64,000 nucleotides of DNA. Source: Pseudomonas sp. WJP1. GTDB lineage: Bacteria; Pseudomonadota; Gammaproteobacteria; Pseudomonadales; Pseudomonadaceae. The position numbers and the translations under genes are program-made. How positions within the stretch are numbered: position 1 is the stretch's first letter; each line of letters begins with the position of its first letter. Below, one piece after another: positions 7,838 to 15,508 of this stretch. The DNA lies in NCBI RefSeq assembly GCF_028471945.1, contig NZ_CP110128.1, positions 4,390,501 to 4,454,500 of the forward strand, in the 5' to 3' direction. Below the pieces are notes generated by a model, which searched no databases, was not told the DNA's origin, and was given only the letters and a program-made list of their open reading frames with translations.

Positions 7838-8938
7838 TCAGGATAAGGTGGTCGCCGCCCCTATTTGCAAGGCAATCACCTGGTTACGCCCGTTGCGCTT
7901 GGCCTGGTACAGCCCGTCATCGGCACGGGTCAGCAGACTTTCCAGATTTTCACCGGGCTCTGCGAGGGCCACACCGAAGGACGCGGTCACGGTGTCCAGC
8001 ACGGTGTCGGTGCCGCGCGCCTTGATTCGCAAGGACTGGACCTTCAGGCGCAGGTGCTCGGCAAAAGCGCAGGCACTGCCCAGGTCGGCGCAATCGGGCA
8101 GGACCACGCAGAACTCTTCACCGCCATAACGCGCGGCGAAACCAGTGGCTGGCAACGCGCCGCGCAGCACCTGGGCGACATGCTGCAGGACCCGGTCGCC
8201 CAGTGGGTGACCGTACTGGTCATTGAATTGCTTGAAGTGGTCGATATCCAGGATCACCAGGGCCACCCCGCGGGAAGGCTTGCTCAGCGCCTGCTCCAGC
8301 AGACGGGTGAACGCCGTGCGGTTGAGCAGTTCGGTCAAGCCATCAAGGGTTGCGGCCAGTTGCGCACGTTGCAGTTTGTCGCGCAGGGTCTTGATTTCGT
8401 CCTGCGCCGAGTGCAGCTGCGCGAGGAAGTGCTCCTGCTGGCTCTGCATCAACCGGGTGCTCTGCTGCAGCTCGCTCAAGATGCCCGGCAGGCGATCACT
8501 GGCCGGTTCGTCGAGCATTTCCAGGCACTGCCCCAGGCGGTTCTGGAAATTGACACTGCCCTCCACACTGCGCGAGACGTCCCGCTCCATGCCATCGACC
8601 AGGTTGATGACCTGATGCTGTTCGGCGCGGGCATCCTCGAGCTCGTCACGAATGATGTACTGGCGAAACAGCCGGGTCGCAGCCTCTGGCGGGCAACCGT
8701 CGAAGTCTCTGACCACCCGGTCGAGGTGGCGAATGAGTTCCGGGTCCTGGCCCTTGCTGTAGGTGTACCAGAGTGCATAGTGCACGGGATTGGGCGGGAT
8801 GTTATGGCGAACCATCAGGGGCACGGCTTGCTTGAGCAGGGCCGCTGCCTCGCGGGAGTCTTCCGGATACAGCGCTAGGATATTCGCACGCGTTTCTGAT
8901 GAGCTCATGGCGTCACTGTGGTTGTTTATCATTGGCAT
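7838..8938 (-). CDS. Diguanylate cyclase (GGDEF) with N-terminal helical region
   Basis: A 366-residue cytosolic protein. Residues 1-190 are helical with a coiled coil near 165-195 (QQEHFLAQLHSAQDEIKTLRDKL) and no membrane segment; residues about 195-350 are a GGDEF domain with DGLTELLNR, DIDHFKQFND, an intact RYGGEEF active site and DDGLYQAK. The inhibitory RxxD site normally found just before the active site is absent, so product inhibition is not expected. It should make cyclic di-GMP. A start ten codons further in (MSSSETRA, at 8908) is also possible. No neighbours are co-transcribed. Confidence 0.93.
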   Translation of the reverse strand: MPMINNHSDAMSSSETRANILALYPEDSREAAALLKQAVPLMVRHNIPPNPVHYALWYTYSKGQDPELIRHLDRVVRDFDGCPPEAATRLFRQYIIRDELEDARAEQHQVINLVDGMERDVSRSVEGSVNFQNRLGQCLEMLDEPASDRLPGILSELQQSTRLMQSQQEHFLAQLHSAQDEIKTLRDKLQRAQLAATLDGLTELLNRTAFTRLLEQALSKPSRGVALVILDIDHFKQFNDQYGHPLGDRVLQHVAQVLRGALPATGFAARYGGEEFCVVLPDCADLGSACAFAEHLRLKVQSLRIKARGTDTVLDTVTASFGVALAEPGENLESLLTRADDGLYQAKRNGRNQVIALQIGAATTLS

Positions 8939-9305
8939 TCGGACTGTGCGCTGAGCATACCGATACGCCTGACAAACGGCTATCCCGCTTTAGCCTCAAA
9001 GCCGGTTTTGATCAGTGGCGATTAAACACCGCGCCCAGCAATGCTCTTCTCTAGTCAGTTCGCTGGGGTCGGCAATGAGCCTGTCTGAAAGTGCCTTCAG
9101 TGCCTCTGTCAGACGTCGCTAATTCGTAAATTCTCGCCGGTAATGCCGTGCCTTTTTTCTCACCCAGCAAAAGTCGCGCAAAGTTTGGAAGAGAACGCGA
9201 CGGCTCAGGGCGGGATCGTACGCACGACACATGAGCTCATGGTGATGTCCGAAGGGCTGGGGGGCATGTTGCAGCGGTTTAGCCTGTAGCCGACGCTGAC
9301 CTGAG
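8939..9305. other. Intergenic stretch without a convincing gene
   Basis: This stretch holds the promoter region of the GGDEF gene and then about 250 bases with no gene I can support. A short inverted repeat GTCTGA/TCAGAC lies at about 9083-9114. On the minus strand a frame ending at 9119 reads CWVRKKARHYRREFTN and could be the tail of a decayed gene cut off by the neighbouring repeats, but nothing confirms this. Confidence 0.4.
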
Positions 9306-9358
9306 TTGTGTTGTGTTGTGTTGTGTTGTGTTGTGTTGTGTTGTGTTGTGTTGTGTTG
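9306..9358. repeat. TTGTG pentanucleotide microsatellite, 10.6 copies
   Basis: Ten perfect tandem copies of TTGTG plus three further bases, with no interruptions. It abuts the left arm of the first composite repeat. Such uninterrupted arrays are prone to slipped-strand length change. Open reading frames through it (strings of Leu-Cys-Cys-Val) are artefacts. Confidence 0.97.
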
Positions 9359-9366
9359 ACCGAGTA

Positions 9367-10122
9367 CATATCCATTGCTGCGGTAACGGCCGCCTATGGT
9401 TTCGCCCTTACGGCGACTCCCTTTTTCAAACGCCAAAAAGGAAGCAAAAGGCTTTGCCCCACCACTCGGTGCCTCGCTGTGGCTCGGCATGCCCTCACTC
9501 CGGCATTGCTCCGTGGGTCGCCGCGATGGGCCGTCCCTGGCCCAGCGCGGCTAAACCGGCGTCCTGCCGGTTTCCCCACTGCGCAATGCCTGCGTTCGGC
9601 CAGCGTGGTTAACGGGGCACCCAGATCAAAAGCCAAAGCGAGGCGGCCTTATAGCCGACCTGACTTTTACAGATACCCCAATCCCCTGTAGGAGCCAGGC
9701 TTGCCGGCGAAGAACGATAACGCGGTACAACAGAGACACCGCAGCGCCTGGTTCGCCGGCAAGCCTGGCTCCTACAAGGGAAATGCGTACGGCTCCCGAT
9801 CAGGTCGGCTTAAGGCCGCCTCGCTTTGGCTTTTGCTCTGCTGTGGCTTTTGATTTTCTTGCCCCATCGAGAGGCCGAGTGGAGGTTCTGCGCAGTGGGT
9901 AAACCGGCATGGATGCCGGTTTAGCCGCGCTGGGCCAAGGATGGCCCATCGCGGCGGGCCCACGGAGCAGGACCGGAGCGAGGGCATGCCGAGCCTTAGC
10001 GAGGCACCGAACGCCAGGGGCAAGAGCCCTTGGTTACTTAGGGCCGGGCGACGTTCCGTTTTTCCAAGTGACTCGCTGTAAAAGCGAAACCATAAGTGGC
10101 CGTTACCGCAGGAATGGATATG
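9367..10122. repeat. Composite inverted-arm repeat, copy 1
   Basis: A long element of two related arms in inverted orientation around a REPIN. The outer ends mirror each other: ATATCCATTGCTGCGGTAAC at the left and, read inward from the right, ATATCCATTCCTGCGGTAAC. The left arm (9367-9687) is type alpha, with AACGCCAAAAAGGAAGC and CCACCACTCGGTGCC. The right arm (9777-10122) is type beta, with AAGAGCCCTTGGTTAC and GGCCCACGGAGCAGGAC. Each arm contains internal hairpins such as AAACCGGC...GCCGGTTT. The same architecture recurs at 35567-36309 and about 60566-61305. The arms hold open reading frames rich in Arg, Gly and Ala with no recognisable domain and no good ribosome site; I treat them as non-coding. 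Confidence 0.88.
9688..9776. repeat. REPIN, CCGGC-type, at the centre of composite copy 1
   Basis: Two inverted copies of GTAGGAGCCAGGCTTGCC face each other around a centre containing GATAACGCGGTACAAC. Nearly the same REPIN lies at the centre of the other two composite elements. Confidence 0.93.
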
Positions 10123-10171
10123 TACGCAAAAAAAAGGTACACCCAATCCAACACGCGAAACCCCAAACAAA

Positions 10172-10196
10172 AAACCCGGCTTTTTCGGCCGGGTTT
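10172..10196 (-). terminator. Rho-independent terminator of cstA-ybdD
   Basis: Stem AAACCCGGC (10172-10180) and GCCGGGTTT (10188-10196) with a seven-base loop. On the minus strand the stem is followed by TTTTTTGTTT, as expected for a terminator just after the ybdD stop codon. Confidence 0.9.
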
Positions 10197-10210
10197 CTTG
10201 ATTCATTCAT

Positions 10211-10408
10211 TCAACAACACTTCGGTCCGGCCTTGCTGCCGTAACGGGCCTCCTGGCGTTCGCGGAAGAACGCCTCGTAGTCCATCACCGGCTTGTCCGG
10301 GTGCTTGCTTTGCATGTGCTCGACGTAGTTGTCGTAGTCCGGCATCCCCACCATCAGGCGCGCGGCCTGACCGAGGTATTTGCCCAGGCGACTCAGGTCA
10401 TTGAACAT
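10211..10408 (-). CDS. ybdD: YbdD/YjiX-family small protein
   Basis: A 65-residue cytosolic protein of the YbdD/YjiX (DUF466) family: [21 protein letters not shown], then [11 protein letters not shown]...[22 protein letters not shown] and a C-terminal CC. The start at 10408 is the family start and overlaps the end of cstA by 11 bases, so the two are co-translated. In enterobacteria small proteins of this family are encoded with CstA/BtsT pyruvate transporters and are needed for their activity; the same pairing here supports that role. A terminator follows at 10172-10196. Confidence 0.93.
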   Translation of the reverse strand: MFNDLSRLGKYLGQAARLMVGMPDYDNYVEHMQSKHPDKPVMDYEAFFRERQEARYGSKAGPKCC

Positions 10409-12467
10409 GATCAGGCATCGGCAGCGCTTGGAACGGCGCTTCCTTGTCCGTGCGTTCCTTGGTGCCCCAGGCGGCGATACCGACCTTGAGCGCAAAGAAC
10501 AGGATGCTGAACACCACGAACAGGAACAGCGCAGTCAATGTGGCATTGGTGTAGGCATTGAAGATCACGTGCTGCATCTGGTCGATGCTCTTGGCCGGCG
10601 CCAGCACCTGACCGTTGGCCAGGGCGTCGCTGTATTTTTTCGCCAGGGCCAGGAAGCCGATCGCAGGGTTGGCGTCGAACAGCTTGATAAAGCCGGCGGT
10701 GGTGGTGCAGATCAGCAGCCATACCGCTGGCAGCAGAGTCACCCACACATACTGTTGACGCTTCATCTTGATCAGCACCACGGTGCCGAGCATCAGCGCG
10801 ATACCCGCCAGCATCTGGTTGGAGATGCCGAACAGCGGCCACAAGGTGTTGATGCCACCCAGCGGATCGATCACGCCCTGGTACAGCAGGTAACCCCACA
10901 TGGCCACACAACCGGCGGTGGCGATCAGGTTGGCGGTCCAGGATTCGGTGCGCTTGAGCGCTGGCACGAAGGAGCCGAGCAGGTCCTGCAGCATGAAACG
11001 CCCAGCACGGGTACCGGCGTCCACCGCGGTCAGGATGAACAACGCTTCGAACAGGATCGCGAAGTGGTACCAGAACGCCATGGTGTTTTCACCTGGCAGG
11101 ACGTGGTGCAGGATCTGCGCGATACCCACCGCTAGGGTCGGCGCACCGCCGGCACGGGCCAGGATGGTGGTTTCACCGATGTCCTTGGCCACTGCTTGCA
11201 GCGCCTCCGGAGTAATCGCAAAGCCCCAGCTGCTGACGGTCTGAGCAACCGAAACCGCATCGGAACCCACGATGGCCGCAGGGCTGTTCATGGCGAAGTA
11301 CACGCCCGGATCGATCACCGAGGCCGCGACCATGGCCATGATCGCCACGAACGATTCCATCAGCATGCCGCCGTAACCGATGTAACGGGCATGACCTTCG
11401 CTGGCCAGCAACTTCGGCGTAGTGCCGGAAGCGATCAGCGAGTGGAAACCCGATACCGCACCACAGGCAATGGTGATGAACAGGAACGGGAACATACCGC
11501 CCTTCCACACCGGTCCCGTGCCGTCGACGAACTGGGTCAGTGCCGGCATTCTCAGCTCGGGCATGGTCACCAGGATGCCGATCGCCAACGCGACGATGGT
11601 ACCGATTTTCAGGAAGGTGGAGAGGTAATCACGCGGTGCCAGGATCAGCCAAACCGGCAGGACGGCAGCCACGAAACCGTAGCCGATCAGCATCCAGGTG
11701 ATCTGGATACCGGTGAAGGTAAAGGCCTTGGCCCACACCGGGTCAGCAGCGATCTGCCCGCCCAGCCAGATCGAGCCCAGCAGCAGGAACACGCCGATGA
11801 TCGAGATTTCACCGATGCGGCCCGGACGGATGTAGCGCATGTAGATGCCCATGAACATCGCGATCGGGATGGTCGCCATGACCGTGAACATGCCCCACGG
11901 GCTTTCGGCCAGGGCCTTGACCACAATCAGCGCCAGCACCGCGAGGATGATGATCATGATCAGGAAGCAGCCGAACAGCGCGATGGTGCCGGGGATGCGG
12001 CCCATTTCTTCGCGGACCATGTCGCCCAGCGAACGACCATTGCGGCGGGTGGACATGAACAGGACCATGAAGTCCTGCACGGCACCGGCCAGCACCACCC
12101 CGGCAATCAGCCACAGCGTGCCGGGCAGGTAACCCATCTGCGCCGCCAGTACCGGGCCAACCAGCGGCCCCGCGCCGGCGATGGCCGCGAAGTGGTGACC
12201 GAAGAGTACGTGCTTGTTAGTCGGCACGAAGTCCAGGCCATCATTGTTGAGCACAGCGGGAGTGGCGCGATTGGGGTCCAGCTGCATCACTTTATTGGCG
12301 ATGAACAGGCTGTAGTAGCGGTACGCAACGAGGTAGATGGCGACGGCTGCGACGACGATCCACAGGGCGTTGATCGCTTCGCCGCGGCGCAGGGCCACGA
12401 CACTCAGCGCAATCGCTCCCAGGACAGCCACGGCAAACCAGGCGAGGTGTTTAGCCAGACGGGGCAT
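10398..12467 (-). CDS. cstA: Carbon starvation protein A, pyruvate/peptide-type transporter
   Basis: A 689-residue inner-membrane transporter of the CstA family with about 16-18 predicted membrane helices. Landmarks are the N-terminal [33 protein letters not shown] region, [42 protein letters not shown] and [25 protein letters not shown]. Homologues in enterobacteria import pyruvate and have been linked to peptide use under carbon starvation. It is followed by ybdD in an overlapping operon. The upstream region contains a striking repeat of CTACGTA units (12580-12614) and lies next to a Cache sensor kinase and a NarL-type regulator, which I infer control it. Confidence 0.95.
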   Translation of the reverse strand: MPRLAKHLAWFAVAVLGAIALSVVALRRGEAINALWIVVAAVAIYLVAYRYYSLFIANKVMQLDPNRATPAVLNNDGLDFVPTNKHVLFGHHFAAIAGAGPLVGPVLAAQMGYLPGTLWLIAGVVLAGAVQDFMVLFMSTRRNGRSLGDMVREEMGRIPGTIALFGCFLIMIIILAVLALIVVKALAESPWGMFTVMATIPIAMFMGIYMRYIRPGRIGEISIIGVFLLLGSIWLGGQIAADPVWAKAFTFTGIQITWMLIGYGFVAAVLPVWLILAPRDYLSTFLKIGTIVALAIGILVTMPELRMPALTQFVDGTGPVWKGGMFPFLFITIACGAVSGFHSLIASGTTPKLLASEGHARYIGYGGMLMESFVAIMAMVAASVIDPGVYFAMNSPAAIVGSDAVSVAQTVSSWGFAITPEALQAVAKDIGETTILARAGGAPTLAVGIAQILHHVLPGENTMAFWYHFAILFEALFILTAVDAGTRAGRFMLQDLLGSFVPALKRTESWTANLIATAGCVAMWGYLLYQGVIDPLGGINTLWPLFGISNQMLAGIALMLGTVVLIKMKRQQYVWVTLLPAVWLLICTTTAGFIKLFDANPAIGFLALAKKYSDALANGQVLAPAKSIDQMQHVIFNAYTNATLTALFLFVVFSILFFALKVGIAAWGTKERTDKEAPFQALPMPDHVQ

Positions 12468-12592
12468 AGAGGGTCTCCTGCCGACAGCTCGTGACTGCGG
12501 CGGTAATTTTTATAATTGTGTCCGCTGAGCGGAGCTGGCCCAATATCCGCGCATGCCGTCCACAAATAAATCCGCGTTACTACGTACGTGGC

Positions 12593-12614
12593 GTCTACGT
12601 AGTTCTACGTAGAC
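12593..12614. promoter_or_regulatory. CTACGTAG inverted repeat upstream of cstA
   Basis: GTCTACGTAG at 12593-12602 and CTACGTAGAC at 12605-12614 form a perfect ten-base inverted repeat with a two-base spacer. A third, partly matching unit (ACTACGTA) lies just to the left at about 12579-12586. The site is about 125 bases upstream of cstA and 150 bases upstream of the sensor kinase gene. Dimeric NarL/LuxR-type regulators bind such sites, and one is encoded at 14163. Confidence 0.65.
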
Positions 12615-12627
12615 ACCCCTATCCCCT

Positions 12628-12716
12628 GTAGGAGTGAGCCTGCTCGCGATAGCGGTGTGTCATTCAACATCGATTCGTCTGATACATCGCCATCGCGAGC
12701 AGGCTCGCTCCTACAG
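12628..12716. repeat. REPIN, CTCGC-type
   Basis: Inverted pair of the GTAGGAG(C/T)GAGCCTGCTCGCGAT repeat, ending about 50 bases before the sensor kinase start. Its position between the CTACGTAG site and the kinase gene suggests that the site serves cstA rather than the kinase. Confidence 0.9.
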
Positions 12717-12766
12717 GGCGTATCTTTGGCATATGATGCCGGCCCCCCGCGCGGGCAGGAGTAACC

Positions 12767-14134
12767 ATGCAGCTCAAACACAAGATCGTCGCGCTCGGCA
12801 TTTTGCCGCTGGTGTTGGCCATTGCCGTCATTTGCGCACTGGTGATTTCCCTCAATCGCCAACTGGGTGATCAACAGGCGCAGCTGATCGAAGACAGCAT
12901 CCTGATGAGCAAGCGCGCGGAACTGAAAAACTACGTCGAAATGGCGAAAAGCCTGATCGAGCCTCTGTACGACAACGGCCAGGGTGACGCACGCGCCCAG
13001 CAACAGGTGCTCGAAGAACTGCGCAAGCTCAGCTTTGGCATCAACGGCTATTTCTTCGTCTACGACCATGAAGGCCGCAGCCTGATGCACGCGCGCCAGT
13101 CGGAGCTGGTGGGCAAATACCTGTGGGACATGAAAGACCCGCACGGCCTGCCGGTGATCCAGGCGCTGCTCAAAAGCGCGCAATCGGGCGAAGGGTTTCA
13201 ACGCTACGCCTGGAACAAACCCTCCTCCGGCCAGGTGACCGACAAACTGGCCTACGTGGTAATGCTCGATCGCTGGGGCTGGATGCTTGGTACCGGCATC
13301 TACCTTGAGGATGTCGAGCGCGCCACCCAGCAAGCCCGTGCCGAAGTGGCCCAGGGCATCCGCAAGACCATGATGGCGATTGCCGTGGTGGCGCTGGTGG
13401 CGGTGCTGTTTGTCTTCGCCACCGGCATGACCCTCAATGTCAGCGAGCATCGCCTGGCGGACAAAAAGCTGCAGCGCCTGACCCAGCGTATCGTCAGCCT
13501 GCAGGAGGAAGAACGCTCGCGGGTGTCCCGTGAGTTGCACGACGGCATCAGCCAGGTGCTGGTCTCGATCAAGTTCCAGTTCGAACTGGCCAGCCACTTG
13601 CTGGAAAGCGGACAACACCACGACAAGGGCCTGGGCACGTTGAAAGATGCCACCGCGCGCCTCGGTGATGCCATTGGCGAGGTGCGCAGCCTCTCCCACG
13701 ACTTGCGCTCATCGTTGCTCGACACCCTCGGCCTGTCGGCGGCAATCGGTCAACTGGCGGCTGAGTTCGAACAGCGCAGCGGCCTTACCGTGACCTATGA
13801 CGACAATGAATTCGACTGCCAGCTGGTCGACGGCGCAGCGGTCTCGTTGTTTCGCATCGTCCAGGAAGGGCTGACCAATATCGAACGCCACGCCCAGGCC
13901 AGGCATGTCTCCATTACCCTGCGCGGCTGTGAACAGTCGGTGCGACTGACGGTGGTCGACGACGGTGTCGGTTTCAACGTCGCCCAGGTCGAACGTCGTC
14001 AACTCGGCATTGGCTTGCGTAATATTCGCGAACGCGTTGAACACTTTGGTGGCCGCTTCGAACTGATCTCGACACCCGGACGCTCCGAGCTGGATGTTCT
14101 ACTGCCGATGAAATTGCCCACCAGCAAACGCTGA
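12767..14134 (+). CDS. Sensor histidine kinase, single-Cache, NarX/DegS-like transmitter
   Basis: A 455-residue membrane kinase. Transmembrane helices at about 8-29 and 202-224 bracket a periplasmic single-Cache domain (NGYFFVYDHEGRSLMHAR, GKYLWDMKDPHG and the closing GWMLGTGIYLED). The HisKA_3 phospho-acceptor is His258 in RELHDGISQ and the ATPase domain has VDDGVGFN and GIGLRNIRERVEHFGG. Single-Cache domains of this kind commonly bind small carboxylates. The response regulator gene follows after 28 bases. With cstA-ybdD transcribed divergently next door, the simplest inference is a carboxylate-sensing system controlling CstA. The start at 12767 has the purine-rich sequence AGGAG nearby (12757-12761). 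Confidence 0.93.
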   Translation: MQLKHKIVALGILPLVLAIAVICALVISLNRQLGDQQAQLIEDSILMSKRAELKNYVEMAKSLIEPLYDNGQGDARAQQQVLEELRKLSFGINGYFFVYDHEGRSLMHARQSELVGKYLWDMKDPHGLPVIQALLKSAQSGEGFQRYAWNKPSSGQVTDKLAYVVMLDRWGWMLGTGIYLEDVERATQQARAEVAQGIRKTMMAIAVVALVAVLFVFATGMTLNVSEHRLADKKLQRLTQRIVSLQEEERSRVSRELHDGISQVLVSIKFQFELASHLLESGQHHDKGLGTLKDATARLGDAIGEVRSLSHDLRSSLLDTLGLSAAIGQLAAEFEQRSGLTVTYDDNEFDCQLVDGAAVSLFRIVQEGLTNIERHAQARHVSITLRGCEQSVRLTVVDDGVGFNVAQVERRQLGIGLRNIRERVEHFGGRFELISTPGRSELDVLLPMKLPTSKR

Positions 14135-14162
14135 TGCCCCAACAACAAGAGTGAAGCCTTCA

Positions 14163-14795
14163 ATGAACCTGCCCTCCCCGATCCGCGTCGCCCTGGTCGA
14201 CGATCACGCCCTGGTCCGCGACGGAATCAAGGCGCTGCTGTCGGTCATGGCCCCTCTGGAAGTGGTGGGCGAAGCCGAAAGTGGCGCCCAGGCAATCGAG
14301 ATGGTCGGACGCTGCCAGCCGGACCTGCTGCTGGTCGACATCAGCCTGCCGGACATGAACGGCCTGGAACTGACCCGCGTATTACGCAGCCAGTACCCGG
14401 CGCTCAAGGTGTTGGTGTTGAGCATGTACGATAACTATGAGTACGTGAGCGAGTCGCTGCGCTCGGGCGCCAGTGGCTATGTGCTGAAGAATGCCCCGTC
14501 ACGGGAAATCATCGCCGCCATCGAAGCCATCTCCAGCGGCGGGACCTTCTACAGCGCCGAAATCGCCCAGCGGCTGATCGCCGACAAAAACACCGACAAC
14601 GAGCTGACCCCCCGTGAAAGCCAGGTGCTGTCGAAGATGGCGCAAGGGCTGAACAACAAGGAAATGGCGCGGGAACTGGATATCAGCGTGCGCACGGTGG
14701 AGACACACCGCTTGAGCATTCGGCGCAAGCTCAACATCGACAAGCCGGCGGCGCTGGTCAAGTACGCGATCGATCACGGGCTGATTTCGCGCTAG
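14163..14795 (+). CDS. NarL/LuxR-family response regulator
   Basis: A 210-residue response regulator. The receiver domain has acidic residues DD at 13-14, phospho-acceptor Asp59 in LLVDISLPDMNG and the conserved lysine in YVLKNAPS. The C-terminal LuxR-type helix-turn-helix reads LTPRESQVLSKMAQGLNNKEMARELDIS...RTVETH. The ATG at 14163 is preferred because a purine-rich GAGTGAAG lies upstream; a GTG at 14151 is in frame. It forms an operon with the Cache kinase. Likely targets are cstA and perhaps the small repeat protein gene at 14920; this is inference from position. Confidence 0.93.
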   Translation: MNLPSPIRVALVDDHALVRDGIKALLSVMAPLEVVGEAESGAQAIEMVGRCQPDLLLVDISLPDMNGLELTRVLRSQYPALKVLVLSMYDNYEYVSESLRSGASGYVLKNAPSREIIAAIEAISSGGTFYSAEIAQRLIADKNTDNELTPRESQVLSKMAQGLNNKEMARELDISVRTVETHRLSIRRKLNIDKPAALVKYAIDHGLISR

Positions 14796-14919
14796 CGCGT
14801 GCTCCCATCCAACCATTGACTGCGTCAATAGTCACCATTAACTCAATGAAGTTCTCTTAAAAACTCCAGGGCGTAACATCAGCTCCATACCAACCAACAA
14901 CACCCCGGAGCATACGATC

Positions 14920-15243
14920 ATGAAACGCCAAACCCTCCTCAGCATCGCTTTCTCGGCTTTTGCAGTTAACGCTTTTGCCGCTACCTCTGTTCAGCCTGTC
15001 GTGGCTGAAGGTGGCTCGGATCGTCTGATTGAAAGCCGGGTGGCTGAAGGTGGTTCGGATCGTTTGATCGAGAATCGTGTGGCTGAAGGCGGTTCGGATC
15101 GCCTGATCGAAAATCGTGTGGCTGCCGATGGTTCCGATCGCCTGCAAGGCAACACCATTGCTGCCGATGGTTCCGATCGCCTGCAAGGCAAGACCATTGC
15201 TGCCGATGGTTCCGACCGCCTGCAAGGCAACACCGTCGCATGA
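14920..15243 (+). CDS. Small secreted protein with six 13-residue tandem repeats
   Basis: A 107-residue protein. Residues 1-20 are a Sec-type signal peptide (MKRQTLLSIAFSAFAVNAFA, cleavage likely after AFA). From residue 28 there are six perfect-register 13-residue units encoded at 15001-15234. The first three follow VAEGGSDRLIE(S/N)R and the last three (V/I)AADGSDRLQG(N/K)T. The mature protein therefore consists of little but repeats, with the constant core GSDRL. No enzymatic domain is possible. The start has a CGGAG sequence nine bases upstream. It has its own terminator and probably its own promoter. Function unknown. Confidence 0.88.
   Translation: MKRQTLLSIAFSAFAVNAFAATSVQPVVAEGGSDRLIESRVAEGGSDRLIENRVAEGGSDRLIENRVAADGSDRLQGNTIAADGSDRLQGKTIAADGSDRLQGNTVA
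15001..15234 (+). repeat. Six in-frame 39-bp tandem repeats
   Basis: Six units of 39 bases in two blocks of three, built around GGTTC(G/C)GATCG. The blocks differ at the third to fifth and last four codons. The last three units are almost identical at DNA level, which points to recent duplication. Confidence 0.93.
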
Positions 15244-15267
15244 CCCCCATCGCTGCACCGTACGAAC

Positions 15268-15298
15268 AAAAAGCCCGGCCTGATCAGCCGGGCTTTTT
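15268..15298 (+). terminator. Terminator of the repeat-protein gene
   Basis: Stem AAAAAGCCCGGC (15268-15279) and GCCGGGCTTTTT (15287-15298) with loop CTGATCA, followed by a further T. It begins 25 bases after the stop codon. Confidence 0.93.
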
Positions 15299-15508
15299 TA
15301 TGCCTGCTGCTTTTTGGAGGCCTATCGGAAAATCACCGCCAGAAAGCTTTTTTATTTCAATTTAATCGACAAACCTGTTAATTCTGACAGTTGTTCATTT
15401 CCCCACCCCCTTGTCTCATAGAGAGCAGTAGCACCATCCTGCCTTTGGCTTAACGAGTTGAGGATGCGAATGCAAACGTATTCGCCCACTACATCAAGGG
15501 AAAGTACA

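Noticed and set aside
9119..9300. Possible gene remnant on the minus strand ending RKKARHYRREFTN
   Set aside because: Only a short tail is present, with no identifiable family, and it runs into the microsatellite. It is too weak to call a pseudogene.
9308..9691. Open frame beginning MLCCVVLCCVVL through the TTGTG array
   Set aside because: The repetitive start is a translation of the microsatellite and the rest lies in a non-coding repeat arm present in other copies without conserved frame.
12468..12560. Possible sigma-54 promoter upstream of cstA
   Set aside because: A GG and a GC were found but at 8-9 rather than 10 bases apart, so the -24/-12 consensus is not met.
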